NCBI RefSeq assembly: GCF_900111515.1
Contig: NZ_FOHS01000005.1
Coordinates: 168,256 to 232,255, forward strand
Reading direction: 5' to 3'
Length of the DNA: 64,000 nt
From: Hymenobacter actinosclerus
Lineage (GTDB): Bacteria > Bacteroidota > Bacteroidia > Cytophagales > Hymenobacteraceae
Shown here piece by piece: positions 35,910 to 45,314 of the stretch. Below the pieces are notes generated by a model. The model was not told the DNA's origin, searched no databases, and worked only from the letters and a program-made list of their open reading frames with translations. The position numbers and the translations under genes are program-made. Numbering within the stretch: the first letter of the stretch is position 1; each line of letters starts with the position of its first letter.

Positions 35910-36772
35910 TGACTCATAATACTGATTCTACTGATGTTCTTGATGAAAAATTGCGATGCTTTCTCAATGCTCGTAAAGAATTTTATGATTATGTGGGTGT
36001 AGGGCGAGTAAATCCGATAAGTGGCGAAAAACCACCGCATCCACTCTACTATTTACACAAAACTAATGTCGAGAAAGTTGATGAATTGTATCCAGAAGTA
36101 CTTGACCTGCGTGACCGGTCATGGAAGCTCTGGACTAGCGCCTCCTTTACAGAGGTAGCCATTAAAGTTCAAATAGACGATGATAAGTCTTTTGATGATG
36201 ATAACTCGTTATACTTTAAAGCAGTTAATCATTGGGAGGAATGGAGCTTTGACCCTATCGTACACTATGTAGCAGTTTATACTCCTAGGAAATTGGTGAC
36301 TGATAAAATACGACCCACTCATTTATCTGATGATGAAAAGAAATATTACACTAATACGTACTATTTCCTGCTGTTTAGCAATGACAAACGCATGTATGAT
36401 TTGCCGGGTTTCGGTGAGCTTCAGAACGAGGGCATAAGCAGCCATTATCACGAAAAGCAAGTCTTGGAACAGATGTTCGGCACTCAAAAAGTACTTCGGA
36501 TATCGAACTTCAACGATTTCGTAAATAGCTACCCCAATGAAGGGGTGATTTCAATAGACGACTTCCTACAAGCTTTTCAGGCGGCTATCGAGGATGGTGA
36601 AACATACATAACATTCATTCATCCAATTTCGGAAACAAAACGGGTACAATTTGTTCTTGAAGGGCATAGTAGTCAGGCGAACACATACCCAGTTCGAGAT
36701 ATTTTTGATTACCGTTTCATTCACTATTTGCCAATTGTTACCGAAGGGGGTACTTCAACACCTCCTTTTTAG
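35909..36772 (+). CDS. Hypothetical protein (287 aa)
   Basis: Not recognised. Soluble acidic protein with aromatic segments (YYLHKTNVEKVDELYPEVLD, DPIVHYVAVYTPRKLV, KYYTNTYYFLLFSNDKRMYD). No membrane segment or signal. Start overlaps the preceding stop by one base. Part of a rightward set with the CoiA-like gene and the 82-residue gene. Confidence 0.65.
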   Translation: MTHNTDSTDVLDEKLRCFLNARKEFYDYVGVGRVNPISGEKPPHPLYYLHKTNVEKVDELYPEVLDLRDRSWKLWTSASFTEVAIKVQIDDDKSFDDDNSLYFKAVNHWEEWSFDPIVHYVAVYTPRKLVTDKIRPTHLSDDEKKYYTNTYYFLLFSNDKRMYDLPGFGELQNEGISSHYHEKQVLEQMFGTQKVLRISNFNDFVNSYPNEGVISIDDFLQAFQAAIEDGETYITFIHPISETKRVQFVLEGHSSQANTYPVRDIFDYRFIHYLPIVTEGGTSTPPF

Positions 36773-37008
36773 CAAAAAATTTTAATAATAATATTGTATT
36801 TAGGTTATAGAAAAGGGCGGAGCCAATGGTCTAGCTTTTTTCATGCCTGATAATCAATTAATTGATAAAGTATAGGGCTTTTGTTCCGCAATGACTCCGT
36901 CGCAGACAACGAGGTAGGTTTGCTGGGTTCTGCCAGCAGTAGAAGCCAGCAGTAATTGTCTAGTGGCAAGGTGATTCTCCTTGGAGTCCAGCGCTCCAAA
37001 AACAGGTG

Positions 37009-37311
37009 CTATATCAACCCCAAATCATCAAGATTCACATAGACCGCATAGTCTTCCAAACTATCCCTGTCGTGGCTTAGAAAGGGGCGGGTGCGGTCAA
37101 CAATGTGGTTTGCGTCACTATTATAGAATAACTCGACAAAGAAGCCGCCACGCATATAATATAGCCCTACTGTATCCTCTTCCTCGTAGCGCGTGGCGAT
37201 GAATCTGCCTTGGTCCCAGACCGCAACAATCTGCGCTTCGAAATCGAGCGTATTGAACTGGTCGAGAGATAAATCCATAGCTTCAAATGTAAAGTGCGCT
37301 ATCGTATCCAC
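37009..37311 (-). CDS. Hypothetical protein (100 aa) coupled to the HelD-like helicase
   Basis: Not recognised. Small acidic protein (MDTIAHFTFEAMDLSLDQFN; GRFIATRYEEEDTVGLYYMR). Its start overlaps the end of the helicase gene by 13 bases on the same strand, which indicates coupled translation and a shared role. Confidence 0.65.
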   Translation of the reverse strand: MDTIAHFTFEAMDLSLDQFNTLDFEAQIVAVWDQGRFIATRYEEEDTVGLYYMRGGFFVELFYNSDANHIVDRTRPFLSHDRDSLEDYAVYVNLDDLGLI

Positions 37312-39890
37312 TCTCTATACTCGCAGCCATAAGCGTAGTTCGAGCAGCCATAAAACGCCCACTGCTTGCCATTGCTCGTTCCGCTGCGCTTCACCATATC
37401 AGCACTTATACAAACGGGACATTTTTTGAGTGCTACGTTCTCTATTTTGGCTTCTAATTCGGTGATGAACTTGGACTTGAACGCCGAGTCGGTTACGAGG
37501 ATGACCTGTTCCTTTGCGCGGGTTAGCGCGACGTAAAACAGCCGGCGCTCTTCGCCATTTTCAAACTGGTCCGCCTCACTCAGCACCAAGCCCAGTACTG
37601 GGTCGTCGGACATCTCGGAAGGGAAACCGAGCTTTCCTGAGTTACAGTTGAGCAGGATAACGATGTCCGCTTCGAGCCCCTTCGACTTATGAACTGTAAG
37701 AAACTGCAGGTGCAGGGTAGCACGATTGCCTTGTTCGTCTTGGTAGGCATATGAGAGCGCACCAGATGAATCAACGGTAAAAGTCCGGTTAGTATTCTTG
37801 ATGCGCTTCAGGTCAAAGGAATAGCGACCCAGAAGCAAAAGCTCTTTCTGGTCAATGCCCGGTACGTTGACTATCAACTCATCCAGTATCTGTTGCAACA
37901 CCCCGGTGTTGTCTTGTTCCTCCGACGGATTGTATACGATTCGGTAATCGGTGCTCTTCCCGGTGCTGCCGCTTTTTAAAGTCTTTTGTACCTGATTGGG
38001 ATTCTGGGTGATGAATGTGCTAGAATGCTGAATCAACGGCTCGTGAAACCGATACGTAGTTTCGATTTTGGACTTGACGGTATGACCAAAGTAACGTGGG
38101 AAGTGTTTGAATAAAGACATGTCACTACCGGCAAAGCGATAAATCGACTGCCAGTCGTCGCCTACACAGAAGAGCTTGCAATGCGGGTTTTGATTCTTGA
38201 GTGCCTGTATTAGGCGGTACCGGCTTTGGGAAATATCCTGAAACTCATCGATGATAATGTAGTCGAATGCCTGTCGATACTTACCTGATTTGATGTGCTC
38301 GGTAGCCCGGTTAATGAGGTCGCTGAAATCCAGTTCTTGCCGTTTCGCTAGCTCTTGTTGGTAACGCTCGTAGATAGGCGCAACCAGTTCTACAAACCGC
38401 AGGTTGCGCTGCTGCTGGGGTTCATCGGAGATGTGGGCGTTTTGCCGCCGGATATCCTCAATGGAGAAGTCATTAGACTTCATTAGAGTAATGAAGGTCT
38501 GCAACAGCGAAGTGAAGCTGGTGACTTCGTCCGCTGCCGCGTCCGAAATGATATTCCACATCTCAATTGGTGTTTTGAGATGCAGTACAATGCCCTGTTG
38601 GGTCAGGTTGTCGCGCAGATTGACGAACAGCACATTCTCGTCCATTTCATAGCTGTACGACTCTACTAGCGTGGTGCCGTGCGCCTGACTAGTCTGCCGC
38701 GCCCATTCCATCTTGCTGCGGTAACGCGCCCCTGCTTCTGCCACCGATTGCCCTTTCTTGGCAAAAAAGTGCGGCACATTGCCCTCGCGGTCTACACCGA
38801 AGTGTTCCAAGTAGACGGTCTTATCGTCTTGCTGAATAGTAAAGTCGGGTTTCCACTGAGCATGTTGGGACGAGGCAGTGGCATGCTCGTAGGGGGCTTC
38901 GTATTGGTACTCGACTCCGTGGAAAAGCAGGAAGTTGGCGATTCTACATTCCTCTACGCTCTTGACCACCTCCTGTTTGTATGTTACCTTGCCATTAACT
39001 GACCGCTCAATGCTTTTATAGGAGCGGAAGTTATTGTCCTTCAGGTGCTGGATATACGCGCCTTGGTCGGGGAAATCTCCCCAAGCCTTTACCGGTTTGA
39101 GATACCGAAGGAAGTAGGTGGTGACCTTTTTGGCGTACGCAGGGTCCTTGGCGAGCTGCTGAAAGACAGAGGTGATAAAAGAGCCAAATTGCTGCTCGTC
39201 GTAGAGAGAAGGCTGTCTGCCGTCCACAGCGCAGATGATGTCCTTGCCGAACTTGTGGAATGTTTTCGGCTTCATGCCTTCAATGCCGATACGCTCGGCT
39301 AGAGTGCTGGCAGACTTATTAGTGAAGGAGATGAGCAGGATGTTGTCCGGAGACGTGCGGTAGCGCTCCAGCACGTATTTCACCTTACCCACAATGGTGG
39401 TTGTTTTGCCCGAGCCTGCGCCAGCAACCACCAAGCTGTTGTCTTCGTCGCTGACGATAGCGGTTCGCTGCTGCACATCCAAGCTCCTGCCTTCGATGTG
39501 GCTGAACAGGTGGTCAAAACGCTCTAGTTCTGCAGGAATGAAGGCGGTGTTGTACGCCAATCGTAATTCTTCCCCGCGCTGATGATAGTCTAGGAAAGAC
39601 TGAATGGTAGCTTTCTCCAAAGAGGACAAATCAGTGGCTTGGTACGGAACCCCGTTTATGTCCGCGAAGAGCTGGTCGTATCGCTGCTTCCATGTCCGCA
39701 GTGTGTACTGGGCAAAGTAGCCGGCTGCGTCATGGGTTTGGGAGTTGAAGGCGCTTTCCGCTTGCTTGATTTCTTCCAAGCGCATGCGCAGCCTTGTGGT
39801 CAATTCGCGACGGCGGTTTGCGACCGTAATTTGACGGTAGAGCAAGTAGCTAAAAAGCAGTAATAAAGCGCCGCAGCCTATATAAAGCAT
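37299..39890 (-). CDS. UvrD/Rep-family DNA helicase (HelD-like) with C-terminal zinc ribbon
   Basis: This 863-residue protein starts with a membrane-like segment (MLYIGCGALLLLFSYLLYRQ), then has superfamily 1 helicase motifs: Walker A LVVAGAGSGKTTTIVGKV, motif II YIIIDEFQDISQSRYRLI, FCVGDDWQSIYRFAGSD, TVHKSKGLEADIVILLNC and RRLFYVALTRAKEQV. An inserted region (about 255-370) includes YQYEAPYEH, PDFTIQ and VYLEHFG, a PD-(D/E)xK-like pattern seen in some helicase IV relatives. The C-terminus is a topoisomerase-type zinc ribbon (KCPVCISADMVKR ... YGCSNY). It resembles E. coli helicase IV but is longer. Role in defence or repair is inferred from the island context. Confidence 0.88.
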   Translation of the reverse strand: MLYIGCGALLLLFSYLLYRQITVANRRRELTTRLRMRLEEIKQAESAFNSQTHDAAGYFAQYTLRTWKQRYDQLFADINGVPYQATDLSSLEKATIQSFLDYHQRGEELRLAYNTAFIPAELERFDHLFSHIEGRSLDVQQRTAIVSDEDNSLVVAGAGSGKTTTIVGKVKYVLERYRTSPDNILLISFTNKSASTLAERIGIEGMKPKTFHKFGKDIICAVDGRQPSLYDEQQFGSFITSVFQQLAKDPAYAKKVTTYFLRYLKPVKAWGDFPDQGAYIQHLKDNNFRSYKSIERSVNGKVTYKQEVVKSVEECRIANFLLFHGVEYQYEAPYEHATASSQHAQWKPDFTIQQDDKTVYLEHFGVDREGNVPHFFAKKGQSVAEAGARYRSKMEWARQTSQAHGTTLVESYSYEMDENVLFVNLRDNLTQQGIVLHLKTPIEMWNIISDAAADEVTSFTSLLQTFITLMKSNDFSIEDIRRQNAHISDEPQQQRNLRFVELVAPIYERYQQELAKRQELDFSDLINRATEHIKSGKYRQAFDYIIIDEFQDISQSRYRLIQALKNQNPHCKLFCVGDDWQSIYRFAGSDMSLFKHFPRYFGHTVKSKIETTYRFHEPLIQHSSTFITQNPNQVQKTLKSGSTGKSTDYRIVYNPSEEQDNTGVLQQILDELIVNVPGIDQKELLLLGRYSFDLKRIKNTNRTFTVDSSGALSYAYQDEQGNRATLHLQFLTVHKSKGLEADIVILLNCNSGKLGFPSEMSDDPVLGLVLSEADQFENGEERRLFYVALTRAKEQVILVTDSAFKSKFITELEAKIENVALKKCPVCISADMVKRSGTSNGKQWAFYGCSNYAYGCEYREWIR

Positions 39891-40377
39891 AGCTGAGTCT
39901 AACCCTTAACGGATGAATGGGTGGGGGCAAAACAAGCGGGCAAGGGTAGACGCTGCCGAGGTATAATGTTCGGCTTCAATCTCACAATGTCTAGTTATTA
40001 GCGAGCATCTTGCAGGGTGTGAGCAGCTCTGCGGGGGGAACTTCTGCGTACATGAGGGTTGTAAACCCGTCGCCAGAAGTATGCAATTCTTTCTTCATGT
40101 TGAATGGACTTAAGTAGATACCTGCTTCCTCAGCAACTCGCGCCTCTGTGGGCTTGCAACACGTAATCGAACTCCTGACCCCTGCTCAAGGATGCAGCAG
40201 GGGTGGGGCAAAAAAGGGAGTGCCTGTGTAAGTGGTTGGATACTTAAGTGCAGATACACTGCAAGCCTGCGCTGCATTGATGTATCTTTATTTCAGCGTA
40301 TCTGTTAAAAAACACTTGCCATCGTCGTACCGGCGAGCATATTATAATTTATCTCAATAGCATGTAGCAACGAGTAA
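39891..40377. other. 487-base gap without a supported gene
   Basis: On the minus strand a short frame ends at 39991 (from ATG 40098: MKKELHTSGDGFTTLMYAEV, 35 codons). It is open further upstream, so it could be the end of a decayed gene. A perfect 9-bp hairpin (ACCCCTGCT/AGCAGGGGT) lies near 40186-40213. Nothing else is recognised. Confidence 0.5.
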
Positions 40378-40680
40378 TTATTCTAAAAGTTTGTTTATTT
40401 TAAAATATTTCAATGCTTTCAGAATAGCATCTAAATCATGCTTTTTTGAAGGAGCATACCCTGCTCCTTGGATATATGATACCTCTGATTTTAAAATGCG
40501 AATTTCGGATTCAATAGCTATAACATTGTTGTCATATATGGCAGCAGAGCCACATCCATCAGAATTTATGCAGTATATTATAATGTTATTTTTGCCAGCA
40601 TATCTCTTCATAGTAGACAATGAAGGATAATATGAAAATCCGTTAGAATCAGCGCTCATTGCTAGGTTTATTGAAAACAA
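40378..40680 (-). CDS. Hypothetical protein (100 aa), last gene of the mcrBC operon
   Basis: Not recognised. The sequence (KRYAGKNNIIIYCINSDGCG, then YDNNVIAIESEIRILKSEVS) suggests a small alpha/beta protein. It starts 21 bases after the HEPN gene on the same strand. Codon use is strongly AT-rich, more than mcrB/mcrC, which may mean it joined the operon later. Confidence 0.6.
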   Translation of the reverse strand: MFSINLAMSADSNGFSYYPSLSTMKRYAGKNNIIIYCINSDGCGSAAIYDNNVIAIESEIRILKSEVSYIQGAGYAPSKKHDLDAILKALKYFKINKLLE

Positions 40681-40701
40681 TAAATGTGTGAATAATGAGA
40701 G

Positions 40702-41505
40702 TTATGATGAATGATATGGTTGTACTGGAATATTTGGGTCATCGGGTAGTGTGTCAAGTAATAGTAGAGCAAGTTCAAATCCTTTAAAACATAATTCTAG
40801 ATGATGCTTAAATTTTTCAGGAAATGCATGTTTATCTGCATTTAGTCTACTTTTTTCTGATAAATTTTGGTGTTGTTCAATAGCACCCCAATAGAATTGA
40901 GACTCTAATTGATAGTGATGAACTGTGTTATTTCTTTCATCAATGAACCCTTTAAGCTCGTTATCATATAAGCTTTCTAAATCGATAAAATATTGATTGA
41001 GTTTATCTTTTGGTTTTATGTTATTTAAGACACGACCTAAATAAACATTCCCTACTGGTAAACCAGTTTCAAAATAGAGGTGTAGCATATCCCCGATTCT
41101 ATCCCAGAAATTATAAATGGATTGAAGCCCAAAATTTGCGTACATCAAATAGCGTCTATCTGCTAAATTCTGATTATACCTACCGTTGGTTTCGTCGGTG
41201 TCAATAATATAAGGTCTCAGATAGAATAGTACCCCGGTGATATATTTGATATCTCTTGTGATGCAATTCATTTCATCCTGTAGCTTAAATAGCGAGTAAG
41301 GCAGAGGATGAATGGGTGTCTTTTTCCTAAGTACATCGTGGAGTAAACTATCTAAGTCACCATGACCTCGCTTCACTTGCGAAAGATTCTGTAAGCCTTG
41401 TGGGTCATACTGAGCAAATATTTGCTCGTTAAATTCTTCAAAATGGTAAAGCGAGTTCTGAAAAGGGTCCATGTTGTGAGTAAGAATATATGTAAGAGAA
41501 GCCAA
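40702..41505 (-). CDS. HEPN-domain protein (Cthe_2314-like)
   Basis: This 267-residue, all-helical protein has an Arg-x4-His motif (RNNTVHHYQ; Arg191 and His196), typical of the catalytic HEPN site, preceded by long helices (YANFGLQSIYNFWDRIGDML). The pattern resembles the Cthe_2314-type HEPN family. HEPN proteins are often RNases in toxin or defence systems. It lies 53 bases downstream of mcrC and 21 bases upstream of a 100-residue gene, all leftward, so it looks like an added effector of the McrBC module. Family assignment is by eye. Confidence 0.65.
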   Translation of the reverse strand: MASLTYILTHNMDPFQNSLYHFEEFNEQIFAQYDPQGLQNLSQVKRGHGDLDSLLHDVLRKKTPIHPLPYSLFKLQDEMNCITRDIKYITGVLFYLRPYIIDTDETNGRYNQNLADRRYLMYANFGLQSIYNFWDRIGDMLHLYFETGLPVGNVYLGRVLNNIKPKDKLNQYFIDLESLYDNELKGFIDERNNTVHHYQLESQFYWGAIEQHQNLSEKSRLNADKHAFPEKFKHHLELCFKGFELALLLLDTLPDDPNIPVQPYHSS

Positions 41506-41558
41506 GTTACCATGGTGTAAGTCGAAAGACTTTTAGAGGGTAGGCATTGTCCATACTC

Positions 41559-42851
41559 TTAAAAAGCCTCTAACAGAGAAGTGCGCAAGTAACCTTCATT
41601 ATCGAGGTCATCGGTGCCAGCTGGCAATTGCCCGCTCCCTACCTGCACGAACATTGTACTGCATTGTACCAACTCTTCCTCCACGCACGTCGGTAGGTGG
41701 TCTGGATGCTTAAATGTGCCTTGGACTGCTTGTTCGCTTGCCGAGTAAGGGTAGAGCAGCGCCGTGAGCTTTGCGTTGTAGTGGTGAGCGTAAGCGTAAA
41801 GCTGGCGCAAGTCGGCTTCGGCGGGACGCCCTTGTGGGCGCTTCCACTTGGCATCAAGAACGATATTGCCTTTACCGGGTATAGTGACCAGTATGTCTGG
41901 CTGCATTTGGCTGGTTGAGCCAGTCGTAGCTTCCCAGAAAACCTTATAGCTGGGTTTTTGCACTTTCCAACCCAACGGTTCACCAATACGCTGTAACGTG
42001 CGCAGTAGATACCGTTCCCAGAGCTGGTTCATATTGAACAGCAGTGCTACCAAATCGTTGGTACCGCCGTTTAAGTCTGGGCGGTGATTTAGCAGCAGCA
42101 ACCGGGCGATGACCAGCGCGGGGCGGTAGGCTTCGGTTTTGCGGTCAAACACGAGCCGGGCAAAGGTTGCCGCCGTAACCTTGATGGTGGGCGTATCCGA
42201 CCATTGCAACAGCGCCCGCGCTGTACGCCCCCGCAGGGTGGAGGAGCTCGTCAGCCGGGGCAGAAAGAGCAGGGCTTGACGGATGAGCTGATTATGCAGG
42301 TGCTGGTGGTCGTAGGTCTGGTGACGGGTGTAAAACCGCTCTTGATGCACCAAGTTTCGGGCAATGTGCGCACCGAATTGAATAGCCCCACGCAAAGCCA
42401 TTTGCTGCCCTTCGGTGTGGCGGTAGCGCTTCACCAGTCCCCGGTGCAATAAGGCTTCCACCTCATTGAGGAACAGGTCGAGGTAGATATCGAGCAGACT
42501 GTTCTCCTTCTCACGTAGCATGGCATTGCTGAGCGAGTCCATCCGTAGTGTGCCTGATTCGCGCAGCATCCGCAGCAAAATGTCGCGCCATTTCTGCAAA
42601 GGCGCATCCGAGTTTTCATCCAAGTCGTCCACCTTGGGCAGAATCTCGATGGTCAGGTCACCGGCTTGGATGACGCCCACGTAACTGCGGAAACGCACTC
42701 CGTCATGGCGCATGTCGTAGTAGCGGTGCGCAGCATGCTCGTCGTGGTAGCGGAAGAGTTGTTTCCAATGCCGCTTTTCGAATGTCACTCCCTGTTGCTC
42801 CGCGCCGATGCGAAGGGTGCTGTGCTCCAACACCTGCATAATCTTGGGCAT
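41559..42851 (-). CDS. mcrC: McrC-type endonuclease subunit
   Basis: This 430-residue protein has the McrC layout: an N-terminal beta domain (VGVIQAGDLTIEILPKVDD) and a C-terminal PD-(D/E)xK nuclease (QPDILVTIPGKGNIVLDAKW, with Asp and Asp-x-Lys), then a helical end. McrC cuts DNA together with the McrB motor when modified sites are recognised. It starts 12 bases after the mcrB stop. The N-terminal part (MPKIMQVLEHSTLRIG) fits the ATG at 42851. Confidence 0.92.
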   Translation of the reverse strand: MPKIMQVLEHSTLRIGAEQQGVTFEKRHWKQLFRYHDEHAAHRYYDMRHDGVRFRSYVGVIQAGDLTIEILPKVDDLDENSDAPLQKWRDILLRMLRESGTLRMDSLSNAMLREKENSLLDIYLDLFLNEVEALLHRGLVKRYRHTEGQQMALRGAIQFGAHIARNLVHQERFYTRHQTYDHQHLHNQLIRQALLFLPRLTSSSTLRGRTARALLQWSDTPTIKVTAATFARLVFDRKTEAYRPALVIARLLLLNHRPDLNGGTNDLVALLFNMNQLWERYLLRTLQRIGEPLGWKVQKPSYKVFWEATTGSTSQMQPDILVTIPGKGNIVLDAKWKRPQGRPAEADLRQLYAYAHHYNAKLTALLYPYSASEQAVQGTFKHPDHLPTCVEEELVQCSTMFVQVGSGQLPAGTDDLDNEGYLRTSLLEAF

Positions 42852-42863
42852 AGCTAAGGAGGA

Positions 42864-44708
42864 CTACGCGTAGATGTCTTGGAACGCCTTGGCTTCTAGC
42901 TTCAGCACGTCGGTGAGCTTGTATACGGACTTCTCATTTAGCTCCCCCGTGTTGTACTTATCGAATGACATCAGCTTGTAGCCCGTCGCGTTCTGCTTCT
43001 TACTCACTGAGTAGATGAATGCATTACCGATTACTAAGCCAATCTTACCCCAGTCGCCAAAGAAGTACTCTTGAAGCAAAGGCAAAATGTTGCGCCGGAA
43101 TGCTTCCCGCAACCCGTCGAGCGTGGTCACGCGCATGAGCAGGGCATGACCGATGCAGTGGTCGTGGTCGAGCAGTTGCTCTAACCGTGCATTGATGGCG
43201 GTGAGCATTTCTTGCAAGTTCACGCCCTCTATGTCGGCAGGCAGCAACTTGGGGTTAGGCAGCATTTCCGTAAAGCTGAATCTTCGGCGTAAGGCGGTAT
43301 CTAGCGCTTCTACACTACGGTCGGCGGTGTTCATCGTTCCCAGAACGTACAAGTTGTCGGGGACGGTGAATGGTTTCTTCGAGTAGGGTAACTGTACTGT
43401 TACTGCTTCGGCGCGTCCAGCTCGTTTATCGTCTTCGAGAAGTGTGATGAGTTCGCCAAATATGTTCGCAACATTTCCCCGGTTGATTTCATCGATAATA
43501 AGCACGAAAGGTGTGGGCGTAGCGTCCACCAGCTTCATGCGCTCCTGCTCACGCGCCTGCGCTAACCATTGGGCTTCGTACTTCTTTAATTCATTGAAGA
43601 CGACCCACATCAACGTTGCGTTGGAGCCGCCTACGACACCGGTAATGTCCTGCTTTAACTTCTTGATTTGGTCAATGGACTCGTACTGCTTGTACAGCTT
43701 TTCCACCCACATTTTATCGATATGGTGGTCTTGCTGACCGCTGTTGCCATGTAGAAACGTCAGGCGTCCCGGCTTATCCTCCGGAATGTCGGTGAGTATC
43801 ATTGGCTCACCGGTTTTGGACGAGAACGTGAGTGGTCCACGGGTTTCACTCATGCGGTGCCGTAATTGCTCCACGAACTCATCATACAGCTCACCGAATG
43901 CCGGAATCGGTGGAGCAACCGTAGTGTTGGCGGCAGTGGCAGCATTTTCACAGATGCGGCGGAATATGCCCGGTTGCACATCGTACTGCACCGCCGCCGT
44001 TACGGAGGAAACATCTGATTCGGCAACTGGAGTAGGAGGGAGCGGCTTTATTCCTTCTACAAAATCCTCATAGGTAAATGCTTGGTGGAAAGTAACGAAA
44101 GCAATACGCCCTGCCGCCCGGTAATCCTCAAACTTTTGGCGCAATTCAGCGCGGCTTTCCGGTGGATACTGTATTGCTAGTTCATCATCACTTACTCCTT
44201 CCAACAGGGCTACAGCGCGAGCAGTGGTGTGATAGGTTTTGCCTGTACCGGGCGGACCATAGAGAATTTGATTTCGGGGAAAAGATAAGGGTGCTGTATC
44301 CTTTTTACGCGGTGGCAATGTGCCGTTAAGCAGTCGCGCTAAGTGCGTAGGCTCAGTGACTCTGGCAATGGTATCCCAATAGGGTCCTCCAATACCGGGT
44401 AGTTCTTCATCGGTGAGCTTGTAAGGGACGAAACTAGAGTCCCATGTTACCGACAAATGGGTGCCATCTTTAGGGTTGGCAGTGACTTCACCACGTGCCC
44501 TTATGTCCAGCACTTGCTTTTTCAATCCTTGATGATAATAAAAGGCTTTTGCGAACACCGTGGCACCCACGGGGATTTCTTCAACTAGACTGGCGAACTT
44601 ATCTTCATGTCCGTTCTCCCAAATTTCATTTTCAATGAAGCGTGGAAGTTGGTTTTTAGGTGATGCATCGTCCCAAGTGGCTCCAAGTAGATAACAGGTA
44701 ACAGGCAT
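42864..44708 (-). CDS. mcrB: McrB-type AAA+ GTPase subunit
   Basis: This 614-residue protein combines an N-terminal ~130-residue recognition domain (MPVTCYLLGATWDD..., EVE/DUF-like by eye) with an AAA+ motor: Walker A ILYGPPGTGKTYHT, FVTFHQAFTYEDFVEGIKP, Walker B FVLIIDEINRGNVANIFGEL, and VLGTMNTADRSVEALDTALR with the McrB NTAD signature. GTP-driven translocation lets McrC cut modified foreign DNA. The frame extends to 44759, but MPVTCYLLG at 44708 gives the better start. First gene of a four-gene operon mcrB-mcrC-HEPN-small protein. Confidence 0.9.
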   Translation of the reverse strand: MPVTCYLLGATWDDASPKNQLPRFIENEIWENGHEDKFASLVEEIPVGATVFAKAFYYHQGLKKQVLDIRARGEVTANPKDGTHLSVTWDSSFVPYKLTDEELPGIGGPYWDTIARVTEPTHLARLLNGTLPPRKKDTAPLSFPRNQILYGPPGTGKTYHTTARAVALLEGVSDDELAIQYPPESRAELRQKFEDYRAAGRIAFVTFHQAFTYEDFVEGIKPLPPTPVAESDVSSVTAAVQYDVQPGIFRRICENAATAANTTVAPPIPAFGELYDEFVEQLRHRMSETRGPLTFSSKTGEPMILTDIPEDKPGRLTFLHGNSGQQDHHIDKMWVEKLYKQYESIDQIKKLKQDITGVVGGSNATLMWVVFNELKKYEAQWLAQAREQERMKLVDATPTPFVLIIDEINRGNVANIFGELITLLEDDKRAGRAEAVTVQLPYSKKPFTVPDNLYVLGTMNTADRSVEALDTALRRRFSFTEMLPNPKLLPADIEGVNLQEMLTAINARLEQLLDHDHCIGHALLMRVTTLDGLREAFRRNILPLLQEYFFGDWGKIGLVIGNAFIYSVSKKQNATGYKLMSFDKYNTGELNEKSVYKLTDVLKLEAKAFQDIYA

Positions 44709-44770
44709 ATAAAGAGAAGGGGAAAGAGAAAAGTAAGAGTTACAAGGACAATGGTGCATCAGCCATTACA

Positions 44771-44948
44771 TTAGATGCCCTGCGCCGGAGCAGTAACCTC
44801 GGCGGGCAAGGACTCCAATAGGACGCTGGCGTGCTCGTCCTTATCCTCGGGAAGTTGCGACACGAACTTACCACTGAATGACTTGGCAAGCAACGCCTGC
44901 GGTAAGTATGAGGAACAGGGTGGGAGGTCCTGATTTTCCGCTCTAAAC
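44771..44948 (-). pseudogene. Type I restriction specificity subunit (HsdS) C-terminal remnant
   Basis: A minus-strand frame reading SSYLPQALLAKSFSGKFVSQ then EDKDEHASVLLESLPAEV matches the end of HsdS proteins (LLxxAFxGxLVPQ..DEPASVLLxRI type). It has no start: upstream it meets a stop at the terminator hairpin. It ends at TAA 44771-44773, just upstream of mcrB. So a type I system once occupied this place. Confidence 0.7.
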
Positions 44949-44952
44949 CATC

Positions 44953-44978
44953 AAAGCCCGGTCTATGGACCGGGCTTT
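44953..44978. terminator. Bidirectional terminator hairpin
   Basis: AAAGCCCGGTC and GACCGGGCTTT form an 11-bp stem with a TATG loop, with T-runs on both strands. Confidence 0.75.
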
Positions 44979-45314
44979 CCATTTCTAGTTATGCCAGTGA
45001 GGGTGGAATGGGCAACACTGTTTTCAGTGTACTGCTCACCGCATCTTTGGTGGCGCACTCTCAGGATGAGACGCCCTATCCCATGCCAACTTTATGGTGT
45101 AATCGCCACCACCTTGAGTGGCTACACCGAGAGGCAGTGGGGTTAGAACGTGCTCTGAAGGAGTTTTAGCAACGGTAGAAAGGCAGTGTTTAGCGACGTA
45201 CCCTTGCTTATCTATGTGTCGCATTAAAAGACACTCGGGTGCTCCTTTCTCTTTGGGTTCTTTAATAGAACCCGTAGCTTGCTCAACAATTCCAACGCGG
45301 TCTGACAAGCTTTA
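44979..45314. other. 336-base gap before the PLD-helicase gene
   Basis: No recognisable gene. A 90-codon minus-strand frame (45036-45308) has no family features and opens 7 bases from the divergent start; I do not support it as a gene. Confidence 0.5.

Noticed and set aside
40150..40215. GAGTTCGATTACG with a 9-bp hairpin (minus strand), resembling a tRNA 3' part or attachment site
   Set aside because: The T-stem does not pair and no other arms are found; may be a relic but cannot be supported.
44740..44982. An 80-codon minus-strand frame before mcrB
   Set aside because: The neighbouring frame carries the HsdS tail and fits a known family; this one is a shadow.
45036..45308. A 90-codon minus-strand frame divergent from the PLD-helicase gene
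   Set aside because: No recognisable features and its start lies 7 bases from the helicase ATG, leaving no promoter room.
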